The notes: generated by a model not told the origin, from the sequence alone. A stretch of DNA of 64,000 nt from Metabacillus lacus (GCF_009674805.1 NZ_WKKI01000009.1:26071-90070); one strand, 5' to 3'. Shown: positions 9,358-19,329, counted from the stretch's first letter. A program made the numbers and translations.

Positions 9358-9464
9358 ATATCCGCATATTTTTTTGGAGGGAAGAATTTTACATTTGAAA
9401 AACAAGTGGAGCAAATGCTTATTTTGCGCGCCAAAAATCGAGTTTTACAACCGTTAACATAAAA

Positions 9465-9492
9465 AAACCTATGCATTTACATAGGTTTATTT
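9465..9492. terminator. Bidirectional hairpin terminator
   Basis: AAACCTATG / CATAGGTTT-type stem around CATTTA, flanked by A-run and T-rich sequence on the two sides. Confidence 0.6.
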
Positions 9493-9522
9493 AGTAATCT
9501 AACCTTGAGTTATCAAGGTGGT

Positions 9523-9654
9523 ATGAAAGATATTCGTGAAGCTCGTTTTGCATCTGGAATGACTTGTGTTCATTGTGGTAGCACTTCTGTTAAGCGGAAC
9601 GGCAAATACAAAACACGCCATTTTCAGGCTCTCGTTATCCTGAAAGATGGTTAA
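9523..9654 (+). pseudogene. IS1595/IS1016-family transposase N-terminal fragment
   Basis: The frame reads MKDIREARFASGMTCVHCGS then VKRNGKYKTR, the N-terminal zinc-ribbon (CVHCG) of IS1595-group transposases. It is only 43 codons and the second half of the zinc ribbon is lost. The DDE domain is absent. A remnant of an earlier insertion between Shango and the HNH gene. Confidence 0.65.
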
Positions 9655-9685
9655 GTATATCGAATTAATGGTAGAAGGCTATACT

Positions 9686-10690
9686 TTATTTGTTGACTTT
9701 GTTGTGGCAATTACCTTTGTTGATTATTTTCCTCATTTCCTCAATAGAGAGAACTTTGTCAGGTCTCCTGTGTATCATCCGATGACAGTTAGAACAAACA
9801 GGTATGAGGTCTGTTCTAGGGTCGAAGTATTGTTCTTCTCCTTTTAACGAATTCAACGGCTTTACATGATGAACTTCAATGTATTCCTTGCCTCGTTCAC
9901 CATAAACATCTTCAAAATTAAAACCACATACTTTACAAGTGAACCCATGTAACTCTAAAGCCCTTTGACGGTTTAATGGACTTCTTTCATACTTATTGCC
10001 ATAATATTGTATATATTTCCCTTCTAATATTGCTTGATACTTTTCGAAGATATTCTCTATATCAGAAGCTTCCAAGTCATTTTCAATTGTAAGGATATTG
10101 ACATGATGAATTTCAGGGATAAATTTTAAAAATTTCATAGGAGGATGATTCCTCCTCTCAAGCGGACGATTTCTGTCTATTGTATATGAACATATTCTTA
10201 TACTCTTTATACTTGAAAAGAAATCATCACCATATTTTTCGGTAAAATAACAATAAGCAGCATGTCTTGAAGAATCATTGCCTTGCATATTAGTAAAAGG
10301 AAGATTAAAAAAAAATTCTTCTCGTTTGTCTTTAATGAACAGAATATAATTTTGGGGTTCAACTTTAAATTCCCAGATTTCGAAGTCACTTCTTTTTTTA
10401 TCTGTAATAAATAATTTCTTAAATTCATGATAACCCTTAGTGATTTTTTCATTAGATTGTTTATTTTCCGGCAATTGAGGATATTCTTTTTTATTTACCA
10501 TACAATCAAGACACTCATCTTCTAAAACTTCAAATAACAAGTGGCTTTTTACATTCGGATTTTTATTGAATTCCATAATGTCCTTGTATTCCCCGCATTC
10601 AATACAAGATTTTAGTGTATTGTCATAATCATCCTGAACTCCTTTTACAGTTCCCCTTGAGCCAACTTCTTTTCTCCAAATTACAACCAT
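9686..10690 (-). CDS. HNH endonuclease with N-terminal zinc finger
   Basis: 334 residues from the ATG at 10690, which has GGATGGAG eight bases ahead; the frame extends to 10699 without a better site. Residues about 20-60 hold CIECG and CLDC, a probable zinc finger. The C-terminal 90 residues form an HNH nuclease: CKVCGFNFEDVYG, EVHHVKPL, and PVCSNCHRMIHR. The middle has no domain I recognise. It stands alone on the minus strand between Shango and CBASS, so a McrA-like restriction or other defence role is plausible but not shown. Confidence 0.75.
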   Translation of the reverse strand: MVVIWRKEVGSRGTVKGVQDDYDNTLKSCIECGEYKDIMEFNKNPNVKSHLLFEVLEDECLDCMVNKKEYPQLPENKQSNEKITKGYHEFKKLFITDKKRSDFEIWEFKVEPQNYILFIKDKREEFFFNLPFTNMQGNDSSRHAAYCYFTEKYGDDFFSSIKSIRICSYTIDRNRPLERRNHPPMKFLKFIPEIHHVNILTIENDLEASDIENIFEKYQAILEGKYIQYYGNKYERSPLNRQRALELHGFTCKVCGFNFEDVYGERGKEYIEVHHVKPLNSLKGEEQYFDPRTDLIPVCSNCHRMIHRRPDKVLSIEEMRKIINKGNCHNKVNK

Positions 10691-11031
10691 AATTATCACT
10701 CCATCCTGGTAAAATTACTTTCTGGTGAGTTTTCCCTATTAGGCTATTTCCTAATAATAGTTTAATAATATCAATGTAATAGGAAATTATAAATGTGTAT
10801 ATAATGTACTTTAAAATTGGAAATAATAGTAGTTTAATCGCAAAATATATACTATATATAGTGTTGTTGAATTTATTTTTAAACAAAATATTGTGTTTAT
10901 GCGGAATGGAAATGGAAAAAATATTGACTCTTATATTCATAGGAATATATAATGAGTTTATTAGGTGTTCGAATGTATGTTCTTAGTTCGATTGTATCGA
11001 TAATAATTAATTTGATGGAAAGAGGCGGATT
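10691..11031. promoter_or_regulatory. AT-rich divergent promoter region, CBASS promoter at 10924-10953
   Basis: About 340 very AT-rich bases between divergent genes. TTGACT at 10924-10929 and TATAAT at 10948-10953, 18 bases apart, form a good sigma-A promoter about 80 bases before the CD-NTase start. No gene in between is supported. Confidence 0.6.
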
Positions 11032-12072
11032 ATGGCAAATTTACATTCTTATTTTAAAAGTTTTCATGATGCTATAAAACTAGATTATGATGACAACAAG
11101 GGTTTAAGAGAAAAAAGGGACGAATTACTAGAAGTATTAAAGAAGAATATGTCTATTGATGCAGGTTCATTTGAGATATTTCATCAAGGAAGCTATGCCA
11201 TGTATACTGGAATTAAGTCATTGGATGGAGGAGATTATGATATCGATGTTGGACTATTGTTCAATATATCAAAGGACGATTATCCGAATCCAATTACAGT
11301 AAAAAAATGGGTTTATAATGCCCTAACTAATGAATATGATGATGTAGAAATGAAAAAACCTTGCGTTACAGTAAAATTTGAATCCGAAGGAGAAGGTGAG
11401 CGTAATTATCACGTCGATTTTGCTATTTATGCAGACCACGAGGAAAGCGATGATACTTACCTTGCTAAAGGGAAGTTAAATAGTGACGCTGATAATCGCT
11501 GTTGGGAAGAATCTGACCCGAAAACACTTGTGAATGACATTAAGAATCATTTTGAAGATAGCGATGATAGAAAACAATTTAGACGTACTATTCGTTATAT
11601 AAAAAGGTGGAAAGATATTAAGTTTAAAGGTCAAGTGAACCGTCCATCTGGTATTGGGTTGACAGTTGCTGCTTTAACGCATTTTCAAGCAAAGTATTCT
11701 TATGATGGATTTACGAATACTAAGAACGTTAAAGATTTAGATGCATTAGAAACATTTGTCCAAAATATGATTAACGCATTTGTGACCACTTTAGTTGATG
11801 ATTTTGAGTTGGAGGAACGATTAAGAGTTAATCTGCCTACACCACCAAAGAATGATATATACGAAAAGATGACAGGGAAGCAAATGGCAGCATTTAAAGA
11901 GAAGCTTGAATGTTTATTGAACAAGCTCCAGCAGGCAAAAAATGAAACAGACCCTGTAGTAGCCTGTAAGTTATTGCAAGAAGAATTTGGGGATGATTTC
12001 CCAGTGCCAGAAGAGTCAACCACTGCTCAAAAAAGAGGACCTTCAATCATTGTTGACCATTCTTCTGCGTGA
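11032..12072 (+). CDS. CBASS CD-NTase (cyclic oligonucleotide synthase)
   Basis: 346 residues. Nucleotidyltransferase active site: GS at residues 53-54, the D70-x-D72 pair in GGDYDIDVG, and a third Asp at 129 in YHVDFAIY. These are the metal-binding residues of the DNA polymerase beta-like CD-NTases. On phage infection such enzymes make a cyclic di- or trinucleotide that activates the effector; the product cannot be read from sequence. Next come Cap2, Cap3 and an HNH-SAVED effector, so this is a type II CBASS. The C-terminal residues (PSIIVDHSSA) are the tail expected to be conjugated by Cap2. Confidence 0.88.
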   Translation: MANLHSYFKSFHDAIKLDYDDNKGLREKRDELLEVLKKNMSIDAGSFEIFHQGSYAMYTGIKSLDGGDYDIDVGLLFNISKDDYPNPITVKKWVYNALTNEYDDVEMKKPCVTVKFESEGEGERNYHVDFAIYADHEESDDTYLAKGKLNSDADNRCWEESDPKTLVNDIKNHFEDSDDRKQFRRTIRYIKRWKDIKFKGQVNRPSGIGLTVAALTHFQAKYSYDGFTNTKNVKDLDALETFVQNMINAFVTTLVDDFELEERLRVNLPTPPKNDIYEKMTGKQMAAFKEKLECLLNKLQQAKNETDPVVACKLLQEEFGDDFPVPEESTTAQKRGPSIIVDHSSA

Positions 12073-12081
12073 GGTGAATAG

Positions 12082-13902
12082 ATGACAACTATTGTAGAAG
12101 TTCTAGAACGTGCTTTGCAAGATTTATTACCATCGTTTAAGAAAATAATGAGTCAAGGTGTTAATAGTAGAAGGGGACCTTTTCAGGCAGCATTTGAAGG
12201 TGTACATTCTATCGAAGGGAAACAAATCACCATTCAAATAGCTTTGCCTAAGCATTTTCCTATAGAAAAACCAATGATTTTTTTGAAGAATCCGAAAGTG
12301 TTAGGATTTCTCCCGCATATTGAAAAAGATGGTTTCATCTGTTATTCCTTTGATGAGGGGTTGCTTTTAGACCGAAGCAACCCCTTTGGTATTATACAAG
12401 AGGCATTTTTTCGTGCAGAAAACACTCTACAAGATGGAATTTCAAGAAAAAATCACGATGATTTTCTCAAAGAATTTGAATCTCTATGGTCGAGGCAAGA
12501 AAAAATAGTAAAGGTCGATACCCTTTTTTCTCCAAGGGATGACTTTCAACAAATACTGGTCTTTATGGATAATAAAAGAGAAAAAACTGTGTTTGTTAAC
12601 AATTTGGATAGTGGAACAAAAAGAACGTTAAATACATTGTATAAATGTGATGTGGCAAACGAATTTCAATCATTGAGGGGTATTTATATTCCATTACGTG
12701 AAGGTGCAGATGTAAAACCTCCACCTTATTGGAAATTTTGGGACATTAAACAGTTAAGAAAAATTATTTTTGAGAACATCACTAGTTCTACCAAAAGAAA
12801 ACTAAATGCATATTTAAAGAAGCGAACTTTTAATAAGAATGATAAGGAATATATGCTGATTTCTATTCCATTAGGACAAGAGCAAAAAATCCTTATAGGT
12901 ATTTTACTTAAAGATTTTTCAAAGAAACAAAACGTGAAAATGATGTATCCTATTCAACATCCGTTAAAAAAAGTGCAATGTAATTTTTCTGTTATACCCT
13001 TAACGATAAAACGGCATGATAAAGAGTATCTCTTAAATCGAACGCAAGGTAATAATCGATTGGTAGGGAAGCGGGTCACTATAATTGGTCTTGGTTCTTT
13101 AGGAAGTAGAATAGCATTTGAACTAGCTAGAGCAGGTGTTACATCCGTTACTTTGATTGATAAGGATAGGATTGATATAGATAATATTTATCGCCATGAA
13201 TTGGGAGCAAACAGCTTATATTGGAGGTTTGATAATAAATTTTCTTCAATTTCTAAGGCTGAAGCTTTGAAGATGGAATTAAATAATCATTTTCCTTTCC
13301 TTGAAATTGAATATGAAATTGCTGATGTTCTTGACCTAATGGAAGAAGAGATAGACTTAATTTTAAATGCTGATTTAATAATTGTCGCACTAGGTTCTCC
13401 AACAGTTGAGTTACACTTCAATGAGCGGTTTTACAAAATCGAAGAAGCACCTCCTGTAATTTATACATGGATTGACCCTTTAGGTATTGGAGGACATGCT
13501 CTGCTAACGAATAATAATAAAAAAGAAGGATGTTTTCAGTGTTTATTTACACACCCTGAAGAAAATGAGTATTTGATTCCTAATAAGGCATCCTTTGCTG
13601 CACCTGAACAATTCTTTGGTAAAACCTTGGCAGGCTGTGAATCAATGTTCACTCCTTATGGCTCTATAGATGCTCTACAAACAGCAATCACGGCAACCCG
13701 ACTAGCTGTGGATAATTTGAATCAAAAAGTAATAGGAAACCCTTTACGTTCATGGAAAGGTGATTCTAATGAACTCTTGACACAAGAATATAAAGTAAGT
13801 AAAAGATACGGTCTAAGTAGCGAACAACTCTATGATTCTAGGTATCTTTACCAAGCGGGAAATTGTTCAGTTTGCGGGAGTGTAAATCAACATGAATTTT
13901 AG
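12082..13902 (+). CDS. cap2: CBASS Cap2, E1-E2 fused ubiquitin-like ligase
   Basis: 606 residues. An E2-like domain lies at about 1-150, with a likely catalytic Cys in DGFICYSFDEG near 90. The adenylation (E1/ThiF) domain starts near 334 with IIGLGSLGSRIAFELARAGV and a following LIDKDRID; a catalytic Cys candidate lies in LAGCESMFTPYG near 517. The C-terminal CSVCG completes a Cys pair with the GCFQC motif. Cap2 attaches the CD-NTase C-terminus to a target protein and primes the synthase. It starts 9 bases after the CD-NTase and overlaps cap3 by 11 bases. Confidence 0.88.
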   Translation: MTTIVEVLERALQDLLPSFKKIMSQGVNSRRGPFQAAFEGVHSIEGKQITIQIALPKHFPIEKPMIFLKNPKVLGFLPHIEKDGFICYSFDEGLLLDRSNPFGIIQEAFFRAENTLQDGISRKNHDDFLKEFESLWSRQEKIVKVDTLFSPRDDFQQILVFMDNKREKTVFVNNLDSGTKRTLNTLYKCDVANEFQSLRGIYIPLREGADVKPPPYWKFWDIKQLRKIIFENITSSTKRKLNAYLKKRTFNKNDKEYMLISIPLGQEQKILIGILLKDFSKKQNVKMMYPIQHPLKKVQCNFSVIPLTIKRHDKEYLLNRTQGNNRLVGKRVTIIGLGSLGSRIAFELARAGVTSVTLIDKDRIDIDNIYRHELGANSLYWRFDNKFSSISKAEALKMELNNHFPFLEIEYEIADVLDLMEEEIDLILNADLIIVALGSPTVELHFNERFYKIEEAPPVIYTWIDPLGIGGHALLTNNNKKEGCFQCLFTHPEENEYLIPNKASFAAPEQFFGKTLAGCESMFTPYGSIDALQTAITATRLAVDNLNQKVIGNPLRSWKGDSNELLTQEYKVSKRYGLSSEQLYDSRYLYQAGNCSVCGSVNQHEF

Positions 13903-14362
13903 AATAGATTCAGATGGGTTACTGAAGATAAGTGAAAAAGCTCTTTCTGTTTTACAACAATATCGCCAAGTGGGAAGTAGAGATAAAGAAGCAGGTGGCG
14001 TTTTATTAGGGCGTTACATTCAAAGCTCAAGAGATATAGTTGTTGACTTGGTAACTCATCCAATGAAGCACGATATAAGGAAACGTTATTTTTTTAAAAA
14101 GTGTAGAGAGGACCATCAAAACATAGTTCAAACTTTGTGGGAAGAAAGTGATGGTACATGTAATTATCTTGGTGAATGGCATTCACATCCTGAGACTTTT
14201 CCAAGCCCTTCCTCTCATGATATAAAAGAGTGGAAGAAGGTAATAGAACATACTATCTGCGATTCAGATAAATTGTTCTTTATCATTGTAGGAACGAAAT
14301 CAATTGATGTTTGGGTTGGATGCAGAACAAGTTTGGAAATAAAAAAAATGATTAGGTGTTGA
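13892..14362 (+). CDS. cap3: CBASS Cap3, JAB/MPN isopeptidase
   Basis: 156 residues. JAMM zinc-protease residues are visible: Glu in KEAGGVLLGRY near 32, EWHSHP near 95, and SSHD about eight residues on. Cap3 removes the CD-NTase from its conjugates, opposing Cap2. Start overlaps the cap2 end, indicating coupled translation. Confidence 0.88.
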   Translation: MNFRIDSDGLLKISEKALSVLQQYRQVGSRDKEAGGVLLGRYIQSSRDIVVDLVTHPMKHDIRKRYFFKKCREDHQNIVQTLWEESDGTCNYLGEWHSHPETFPSPSSHDIKEWKKVIEHTICDSDKLFFIIVGTKSIDVWVGCRTSLEIKKMIRC

Positions 14363-14366
14363 GAAT

Positions 14367-15470
14367 ATGGCAAGAGACCCTTTTAAACTCTCTACAGTTG
14401 ATGATAGAGCCTTATGGGTAACTTCTGGAGGTTTGTGTGCGAAATGTAAAAGAGTTTTAATATTTGATGATATTGAAAAGAAAGTGAACATTGGTGAAAG
14501 AGCTCATATTATCGGAAAGGGTGATGGAAAAAAAGCACCAAGACGAGAATTTGCCGAGGAGTATGAAATAACAGAGGAAAACGTAGATTCACTAATGAAC
14601 CTTATGCTCATGTGTAGTCCTTGTCATCATACAATTGATAACAATGTGAAGAATTACCCACCTGATTTACTGTTCGAAATGAAAGATAAACATGAAGCAT
14701 GGGTTTTGAATCGATTATCACAAAACAAGAAAGCGATAGCAGTGTTGCACAAAAGGAAAAACGGTATTCCCTTCGATACTGTGCTGCTCTCTGAAGAAAT
14801 TGATACTTTGATTTTGGACGCGGTAGCTCTTCAGGAGGAATTTGTTGATTTTTCTAATGAAGGTTGGAAAAAGGCAAAAAAGGAAAACGAAGAATTCTTC
14901 AAAGAAATCGTCAAATCGAAAAGGGAGTATGCGGGAACATTTCTTTATATTTTCCCTTTATCTCCGATACCGCTATTAATTCATTTAGGGAAACTAATCT
15001 CTGAAACGGTTCCTGCAGTTGTTTATCAGTTTGATAGAGATACGCAGAAATGGTGTCTAGACGATGTGAGTGTGGATTCAACACAAAAAAAAATTATCAT
15101 CAACCAAACAGATGAAGTGTTTGATGCCCTTGTAGTTACGGTTCAAGCGAGTGGAACAATTACGCAAGAGGATTTAACAGGTGTTATTGATACTCCTTAT
15201 CAGCATTTGGACATACGGATTGAGAATCCACAACTTAACTCGGTTTTATTTAGTCAGGATGTTATAAATCTTAGACAGACTTTCCGAAAAGAAATCTATA
15301 GATTAAACGACTTGCATAGTTATAAAAAGATACATTTATTTTATTATGGACCCGCCGGACTTGCAGTTGAGTTAGGAAGGTGTATAAATGAAAATATGTT
15401 GCCTGAGATAAATTTATACGAATATACAAATAGAAATGGTATAAAGTATGCAAGAGCATTTAGTATATAG
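14367..15470 (+). CDS. cap5: CBASS effector Cap5, HNH-SAVED nuclease
   Basis: 367 residues. The N-terminal HNH domain (about 1-115) has CAKCK near 25, the ERAHIIGKG histidine motif near 48 and MCSPCHHTIDN near 90. The C-terminal half is a SAVED domain: ends in LHSYKKIHLFYYGPAGLAVELG then a terminal PEINLYEY, typical of SAVED sensors. Cyclic nucleotide binding to SAVED causes oligomerisation and degradation of DNA by HNH. It is the last gene of the operon, 4 bases after cap3, and a strong terminator follows. Confidence 0.9.
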   Translation: MARDPFKLSTVDDRALWVTSGGLCAKCKRVLIFDDIEKKVNIGERAHIIGKGDGKKAPRREFAEEYEITEENVDSLMNLMLMCSPCHHTIDNNVKNYPPDLLFEMKDKHEAWVLNRLSQNKKAIAVLHKRKNGIPFDTVLLSEEIDTLILDAVALQEEFVDFSNEGWKKAKKENEEFFKEIVKSKREYAGTFLYIFPLSPIPLLIHLGKLISETVPAVVYQFDRDTQKWCLDDVSVDSTQKKIIINQTDEVFDALVVTVQASGTITQEDLTGVIDTPYQHLDIRIENPQLNSVLFSQDVINLRQTFRKEIYRLNDLHSYKKIHLFYYGPAGLAVELGRCINENMLPEINLYEYTNRNGIKYARAFSI

Positions 15471-15522
15471 TATTGCTACGGACACTAGGGAGTGGCTTAA
15501 ATTAAATGAAACAATAAAAAAG

Positions 15523-15562
15523 AAACGCTCTGAGGTTTTTTCATCTCAGAGCGTTTTTCTAT
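15523..15562 (+). terminator. Terminator of the CBASS operon
   Basis: A 12-bp perfect stem AAACGCTCTGAG / CTCAGAGCGTTT, loop GTTTTTTCAT, then T-rich. Confidence 0.88.
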
Positions 15563-16089
15563 GCTGATTATATTGTGTATTCTCTGGTCAATTCGGTTGC
15601 TAAAACTATTGTAATTCTATCTTGTAATATTGTACTTCAAAACCGAACCCGTTAATTGTTTATAGAGCAGTTTCTTTCTGTGGGGAAAAATTGATATTGT
15701 GATACTCATCGATTCAATAATATTTTTGTTTTTCCCATTCAAAAACATTCTCAATTAGTTTTAACGCTAAAGCCTGGTCCTCCGCCGACGCTACAGTTAA
15801 TGTAACAATGGGAGAAAATAAAATAGTGATATCATTTCCATCATTCTTTGAAAATGGATGGAAAGTAATTGATTTTTCATTAAACTGCAAAATTGAGGCA
15901 ACAGTTGTATCTGTTGCTTTTTTTTGTTTGAATTCTGAATAATAATAGAAGAAATTGTTAGAGAGTCTAAAGATAATAATAAAATTACCCAGTTAATATA
16001 TGGTAAAATTGTACTAAGATAATAACTTTAAAAACAATATGGAAGGTAATATCCTAAAGAAACAAAAATAAAATCCAGAGGTGGTTCTT
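15563..16089. other. Intergenic region with a decayed gene end and terminator
   Basis: No intact gene. A short open frame around 15775-15940 (ATVNVTMGENKIVISF then FENGWKVIDFS) lacks a start and is not recognisable. A hairpin GCAACAG / CTGTTGC with eight T lies at 15898-15925. The last 70 bases supply the leader of the Wadjet operon. Confidence 0.5.
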
Positions 16090-16843
16090 GTGGATGAAAG
16101 ATTAATGGAAGGCATTAAAGAGGCAGGATACTTAAATACACAAAAATCTCATAGATACAGACCGATTATTAGATATATGTATGACAAAACAATGGCATAC
16201 TCCCCATTAGTTTTACCATCGGAGATGATTGGCTATTTAAATCAATTTCCTTTTTTTCAAGATTACTCTGAAGAAGAGTTAATTGGGGATTTAAATTCAC
16301 TAGTGAAAAGTAATAACATGGAACAAATCCAAGATAAAGGGAAAGTGAAAACGTATGAGGAGTACAAGCGAAACAGATACAGGTATAAGCTAACTCCTCA
16401 TACAATTGAATTAGAAAAAGCATTAATAAATATGGAATCTAATCTTCAATCAATTCGTGGCTCATTAGAAAAGTCGTTGACTGATAGATTATTAGAAGAG
16501 CTAGAGAAATTATTTTCACAGTCATTATCACCTGAAGTGACCAAGGCGGAGGCTCAGAAGATAAATGACAAATGGGAATCGCTATTTGAAAGGTTTAATA
16601 AACTTATCAGCGATGCAGGACTTTATCTCTCGCATATTAATGGAGATAAACTAGAACTAATTATGCGAACAGAGTCTTTTATAATTTTTAAAAATGCTTT
16701 TGTTGATTATCTACAAAACTTTATAAGTGCGCTTAAAAAGAATACTGATAAAATCAAAGCTAATCTAAATGAAATCAATGATGAAAAAATAGACAGTATT
16801 ATCGAGGCGTTGATTTTACATCAGAGAAGTATACCTAGATTAG
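16090..16843 (+). pseudogene. jetA: Wadjet JetA, 5' half, interrupted by IS21 element
   Basis: JetA is the MukF-like kleisin of type I Wadjet (TIGR02677 family). GTG 16090, five bases after GAGGTGG, is preferred to GTG 16081. The frame is colinear with JetA for about 251 codons, then enters the IS21 element, whose TGTAA gives an in-frame stop at once (16846-16848). Removing the element plus one ATTAG restores RSIPRLDELPPDEEL and an open frame of about 500 codons to 20084, a normal JetA length. Without an intact kleisin the JetABC complex should not assemble, so the system is probably inactive as it stands. Confidence 0.85.
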
Positions 16844-16879
16844 TGTAACCGTCAAGTAGTTTTGAACACTTTCTGCCAA

Positions 16880-17647
16880 TTAAGTTTGAACACTTTTATC
16901 GCCAAAAATCGTACTTCTATGCTTAATCCTGTAGCTATCCTCATTTAGTTGGATAACCTCAACTCTATGGAGAAGCCGATCCAAAACGGCGGTCGTAATC
17001 CCCTGGTCTCCCATTAACTCACCCCATTGCTCAGGTCCCTTATTGGATGTCAGGATAATAGAACTCTTCTCGTAAAGCCCGTTGACCAAATGAAAGAAGA
17101 GGTTTGCCTCTCTCTGATCCATAGCCATATACATTAAATCATCAATGATTACCAAATCCGATTCACTTATCCTTTTAAGCTGGCTCTGGGATTTAGACAG
17201 ATATTCCTGTGTCTTGAGAACATGGACCAGTTCGCCCATCGTTAAGAAGGATACCTTGTAACCTTTGTGGATGGCTTCAAGGCCCAGCCCTATCGCAATG
17301 TGGGTTTTGCCCACTCCTGGCGGACCAAGTAGAATAAGGTTATACTGCTGTTCCAGCCAATTCAGTTCCCGCAGCTGATTTATTTGGCGGGAACTGACTG
17401 ACTTTTGCTCCTCAATCCTGAACTCATTCAGTGTTTTGTGATAGGGGAATCTAGCCCATTTCAGCCTTCTTTCCACACTTTTTTCTTCTCTTCTTTTCAG
17501 TTCAAAGGCCAAGAGTTCCTCTAGGAACTCCTGATAGGTCCACGATGCCTGCTCGGCTTTCCGCAGTAATGCAGGCAGCCCGGTCGCCGTTTCGGCCAGC
17601 CGGAGGTGACGGAAGCGATCCTGTATATCCTGTATTGTGCTGTTCAT
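16880..17647 (-). CDS. istB: IS21 helper ATPase IstB
   Basis: 255 residues, the usual IstB size. Walker A is LLGPPGVGKTHIAIGLG near 105-120; Walker B is LVIIDDLMY near 167; TSNKG lies near 200. IstB is a DnaA-like AAA+ ATPase that remodels target DNA and helps the IstA transposase. Its start overlaps the istA stop by 4 bases. Confidence 0.93.
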   Translation of the reverse strand: MNSTIQDIQDRFRHLRLAETATGLPALLRKAEQASWTYQEFLEELLAFELKRREEKSVERRLKWARFPYHKTLNEFRIEEQKSVSSRQINQLRELNWLEQQYNLILLGPPGVGKTHIAIGLGLEAIHKGYKVSFLTMGELVHVLKTQEYLSKSQSQLKRISESDLVIIDDLMYMAMDQREANLFFHLVNGLYEKSSIILTSNKGPEQWGELMGDQGITTAVLDRLLHRVEVIQLNEDSYRIKHRSTIFGDKSVQT

Positions 17648-19203
17648 TGTCCAACGCCTCCCAGTATTTTTATATAATCATCCAGCTCCCTCACGTGTGC
17701 AGTGGCTCGTATTACGGGGGTGTTGCCTTGATTTATATTGTTGAACTGGAGAGTTTGGGGCTCTTTTGATTCATTTATGCGGGAGAGATGCAATGTTACA
17801 TCTCGTAGGTCATTTGCACTCCAGAGCTGGTCTTTTATACAAATATCAAGAGCTTCCTCAATTTCCTGGCGGAAATGGTGGATGGTTGACTGGACAATTT
17901 GAAGCTGATCCCTAATGTATCTGGGATAGTGTTCGCTCAATTTTTGGATGAAGAGAGTCGCTTGCTCTTCATCACTGAATTGTCGAGTGATGGTTTCCTT
18001 ATAGGCGTGTATACCTTTTGAGCGGTCCCGAGAATGTTGCCTACTTTTGATGAGTTCTCCTTTTCCTTTGCTGAGAGTGTGCCGGGCAAGGATTTCCCCT
18101 TGCTGAGAAGCCTTTATAATCAATTCTGTATCTTTCGTCTCAATGTAAACCTTATTACAGCCTTTGGGGCGGTAAGTCCCCAAAGGAACGGAGTAGCGAT
18201 TGGACCTGTACTTTATAATATTGTCCGGACAAACAATCCTTGTTATACTGGAACCATGGCTACTCTCGAGAGAGAGCAGGGGAGAGACTGGAGTTAAGTG
18301 TTGCTTTTCGAGGGCGTGCACTTCTTCCGGTCTCTTTTTTGTTGTGTTGTGCACATTGTGGTTTCCTGTTCGGCCAAGCCAGGCTATGCTTTGTTCGTTC
18401 CATGCATCTATATTCGAAAAAACTCTGCTTTTGGCAAAGTTCCTTTTTACGAACTTCACCACATTTTCAATTTTCCCTTTGCTTTGGGGATCTGCCTTAC
18501 GGCATAAATATATACGGAATTTCCGTTGGCTCTTATAGGCCTGAAACTCACTGGTCAAGAGGATGTCACCTGCATTTTCACTGACTGTAATCAGATGGTC
18601 CTGGTCATACACCAGTTCCTCCGGCATTCCGCCAAAATAGATAAATGCATTTTCATGACATCGAATTGTATCTCTCGTTGTGAATGGCTTTCCTTGCCAT
18701 TCTACATATTTATATCTGGAATGGGACAGAACAAAGGTTATAAAATAGAGTTTTACATCCTTTTTTTCTTTGTTTTTAACCGTTATTTCTCCCCAGTCCA
18801 CTTGTCCTTGCTGTCCCATCGGCAACTCCTCTACTGCTTCATGGTCCCGGACATATGGCACTTTTGCTATATGGTAAATTTCCCTCAAGTCCTTCACAAA
18901 CAGCCTGACTGTGCTGCCCCCAATTTGAATGCCTGAATGGTGTTCTTTTAACCAATCCTCGACCTGAGAAGAAGAAAGATCAGGATATTCTTTTAACCAA
19001 CTTAGGATTTGGTCCCGATAGGGATCGAGTTTTTTCTTTCTGCTATTTAGAGAATTAGCCCAAACCACCGCCTCTTCCAAGGACATTTCCAAAAACTTGT
19101 AAACGGTGTTTCTTGAAATACCTAATTTATTGGCGATAGCCGCCACCTTGAAACCTTGTTCTTTTAATTGATGAATTTCCACAAACAACTTTAATTTTTC
19201 CAC
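17644..19203 (-). CDS. istA: IS21 transposase IstA
   Basis: 519 residues. An N-terminal helix-turn-helix lies at about 10-45 (KEQGFKVAAIANKLGISRNT). The DDE integrase core begins with QVDWGEI near 135, then VYDQD near 200 as the second Asp, and a Glu in SKGKIENVVKFVKRNF near 250. Intact length for the family. GGAGGATGAAAGGTGG lies just before the start. Confidence 0.93.
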   Translation of the reverse strand: MEKLKLFVEIHQLKEQGFKVAAIANKLGISRNTVYKFLEMSLEEAVVWANSLNSRKKKLDPYRDQILSWLKEYPDLSSSQVEDWLKEHHSGIQIGGSTVRLFVKDLREIYHIAKVPYVRDHEAVEELPMGQQGQVDWGEITVKNKEKKDVKLYFITFVLSHSRYKYVEWQGKPFTTRDTIRCHENAFIYFGGMPEELVYDQDHLITVSENAGDILLTSEFQAYKSQRKFRIYLCRKADPQSKGKIENVVKFVKRNFAKSRVFSNIDAWNEQSIAWLGRTGNHNVHNTTKKRPEEVHALEKQHLTPVSPLLSLESSHGSSITRIVCPDNIIKYRSNRYSVPLGTYRPKGCNKVYIETKDTELIIKASQQGEILARHTLSKGKGELIKSRQHSRDRSKGIHAYKETITRQFSDEEQATLFIQKLSEHYPRYIRDQLQIVQSTIHHFRQEIEEALDICIKDQLWSANDLRDVTLHLSRINESKEPQTLQFNNINQGNTPVIRATAHVRELDDYIKILGGVGQ

Positions 19204-19329
19204 CTTTCATCCTCCAGTCAAGCCATGTTGAAAGAATAATCATAGCTTAACTGGGCGTATATGTGGTGAAAAAAGTGTTCATTTTTAGTTAGCAGAAACT
19301 GTTGAATTTAGTTTAGCAGTTACAATTAG

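Larger units (their letters stand above)
16844..19324 (-). mobile_element. IS21-family insertion sequence, complete
   Basis: 2481 bp with istA and istB on the minus strand. Tips are inverted: TGTAACCGTC... on the left and the complement of TGTAACTGCT... on the right, with further matching blocks including GAACACTTT inside each end, as in IS21 multiple terminal repeats. The 5-bp duplication ATTAG is present at 16839-16843 and 19325-19329. Both genes are open, so the copy may be mobile and looks recent. Confidence 0.9.

Noticed and set aside
10795..10986. 63-codon frame before the CBASS operon
   Set aside because: AT-rich, hydrophobic chance frame overlapping the promoter region and with no ribosome site.
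18034..18936. Several plus-strand frames over istA
   Set aside because: Antisense to an intact IS21 transposase; no family resemblance or ribosome sites.
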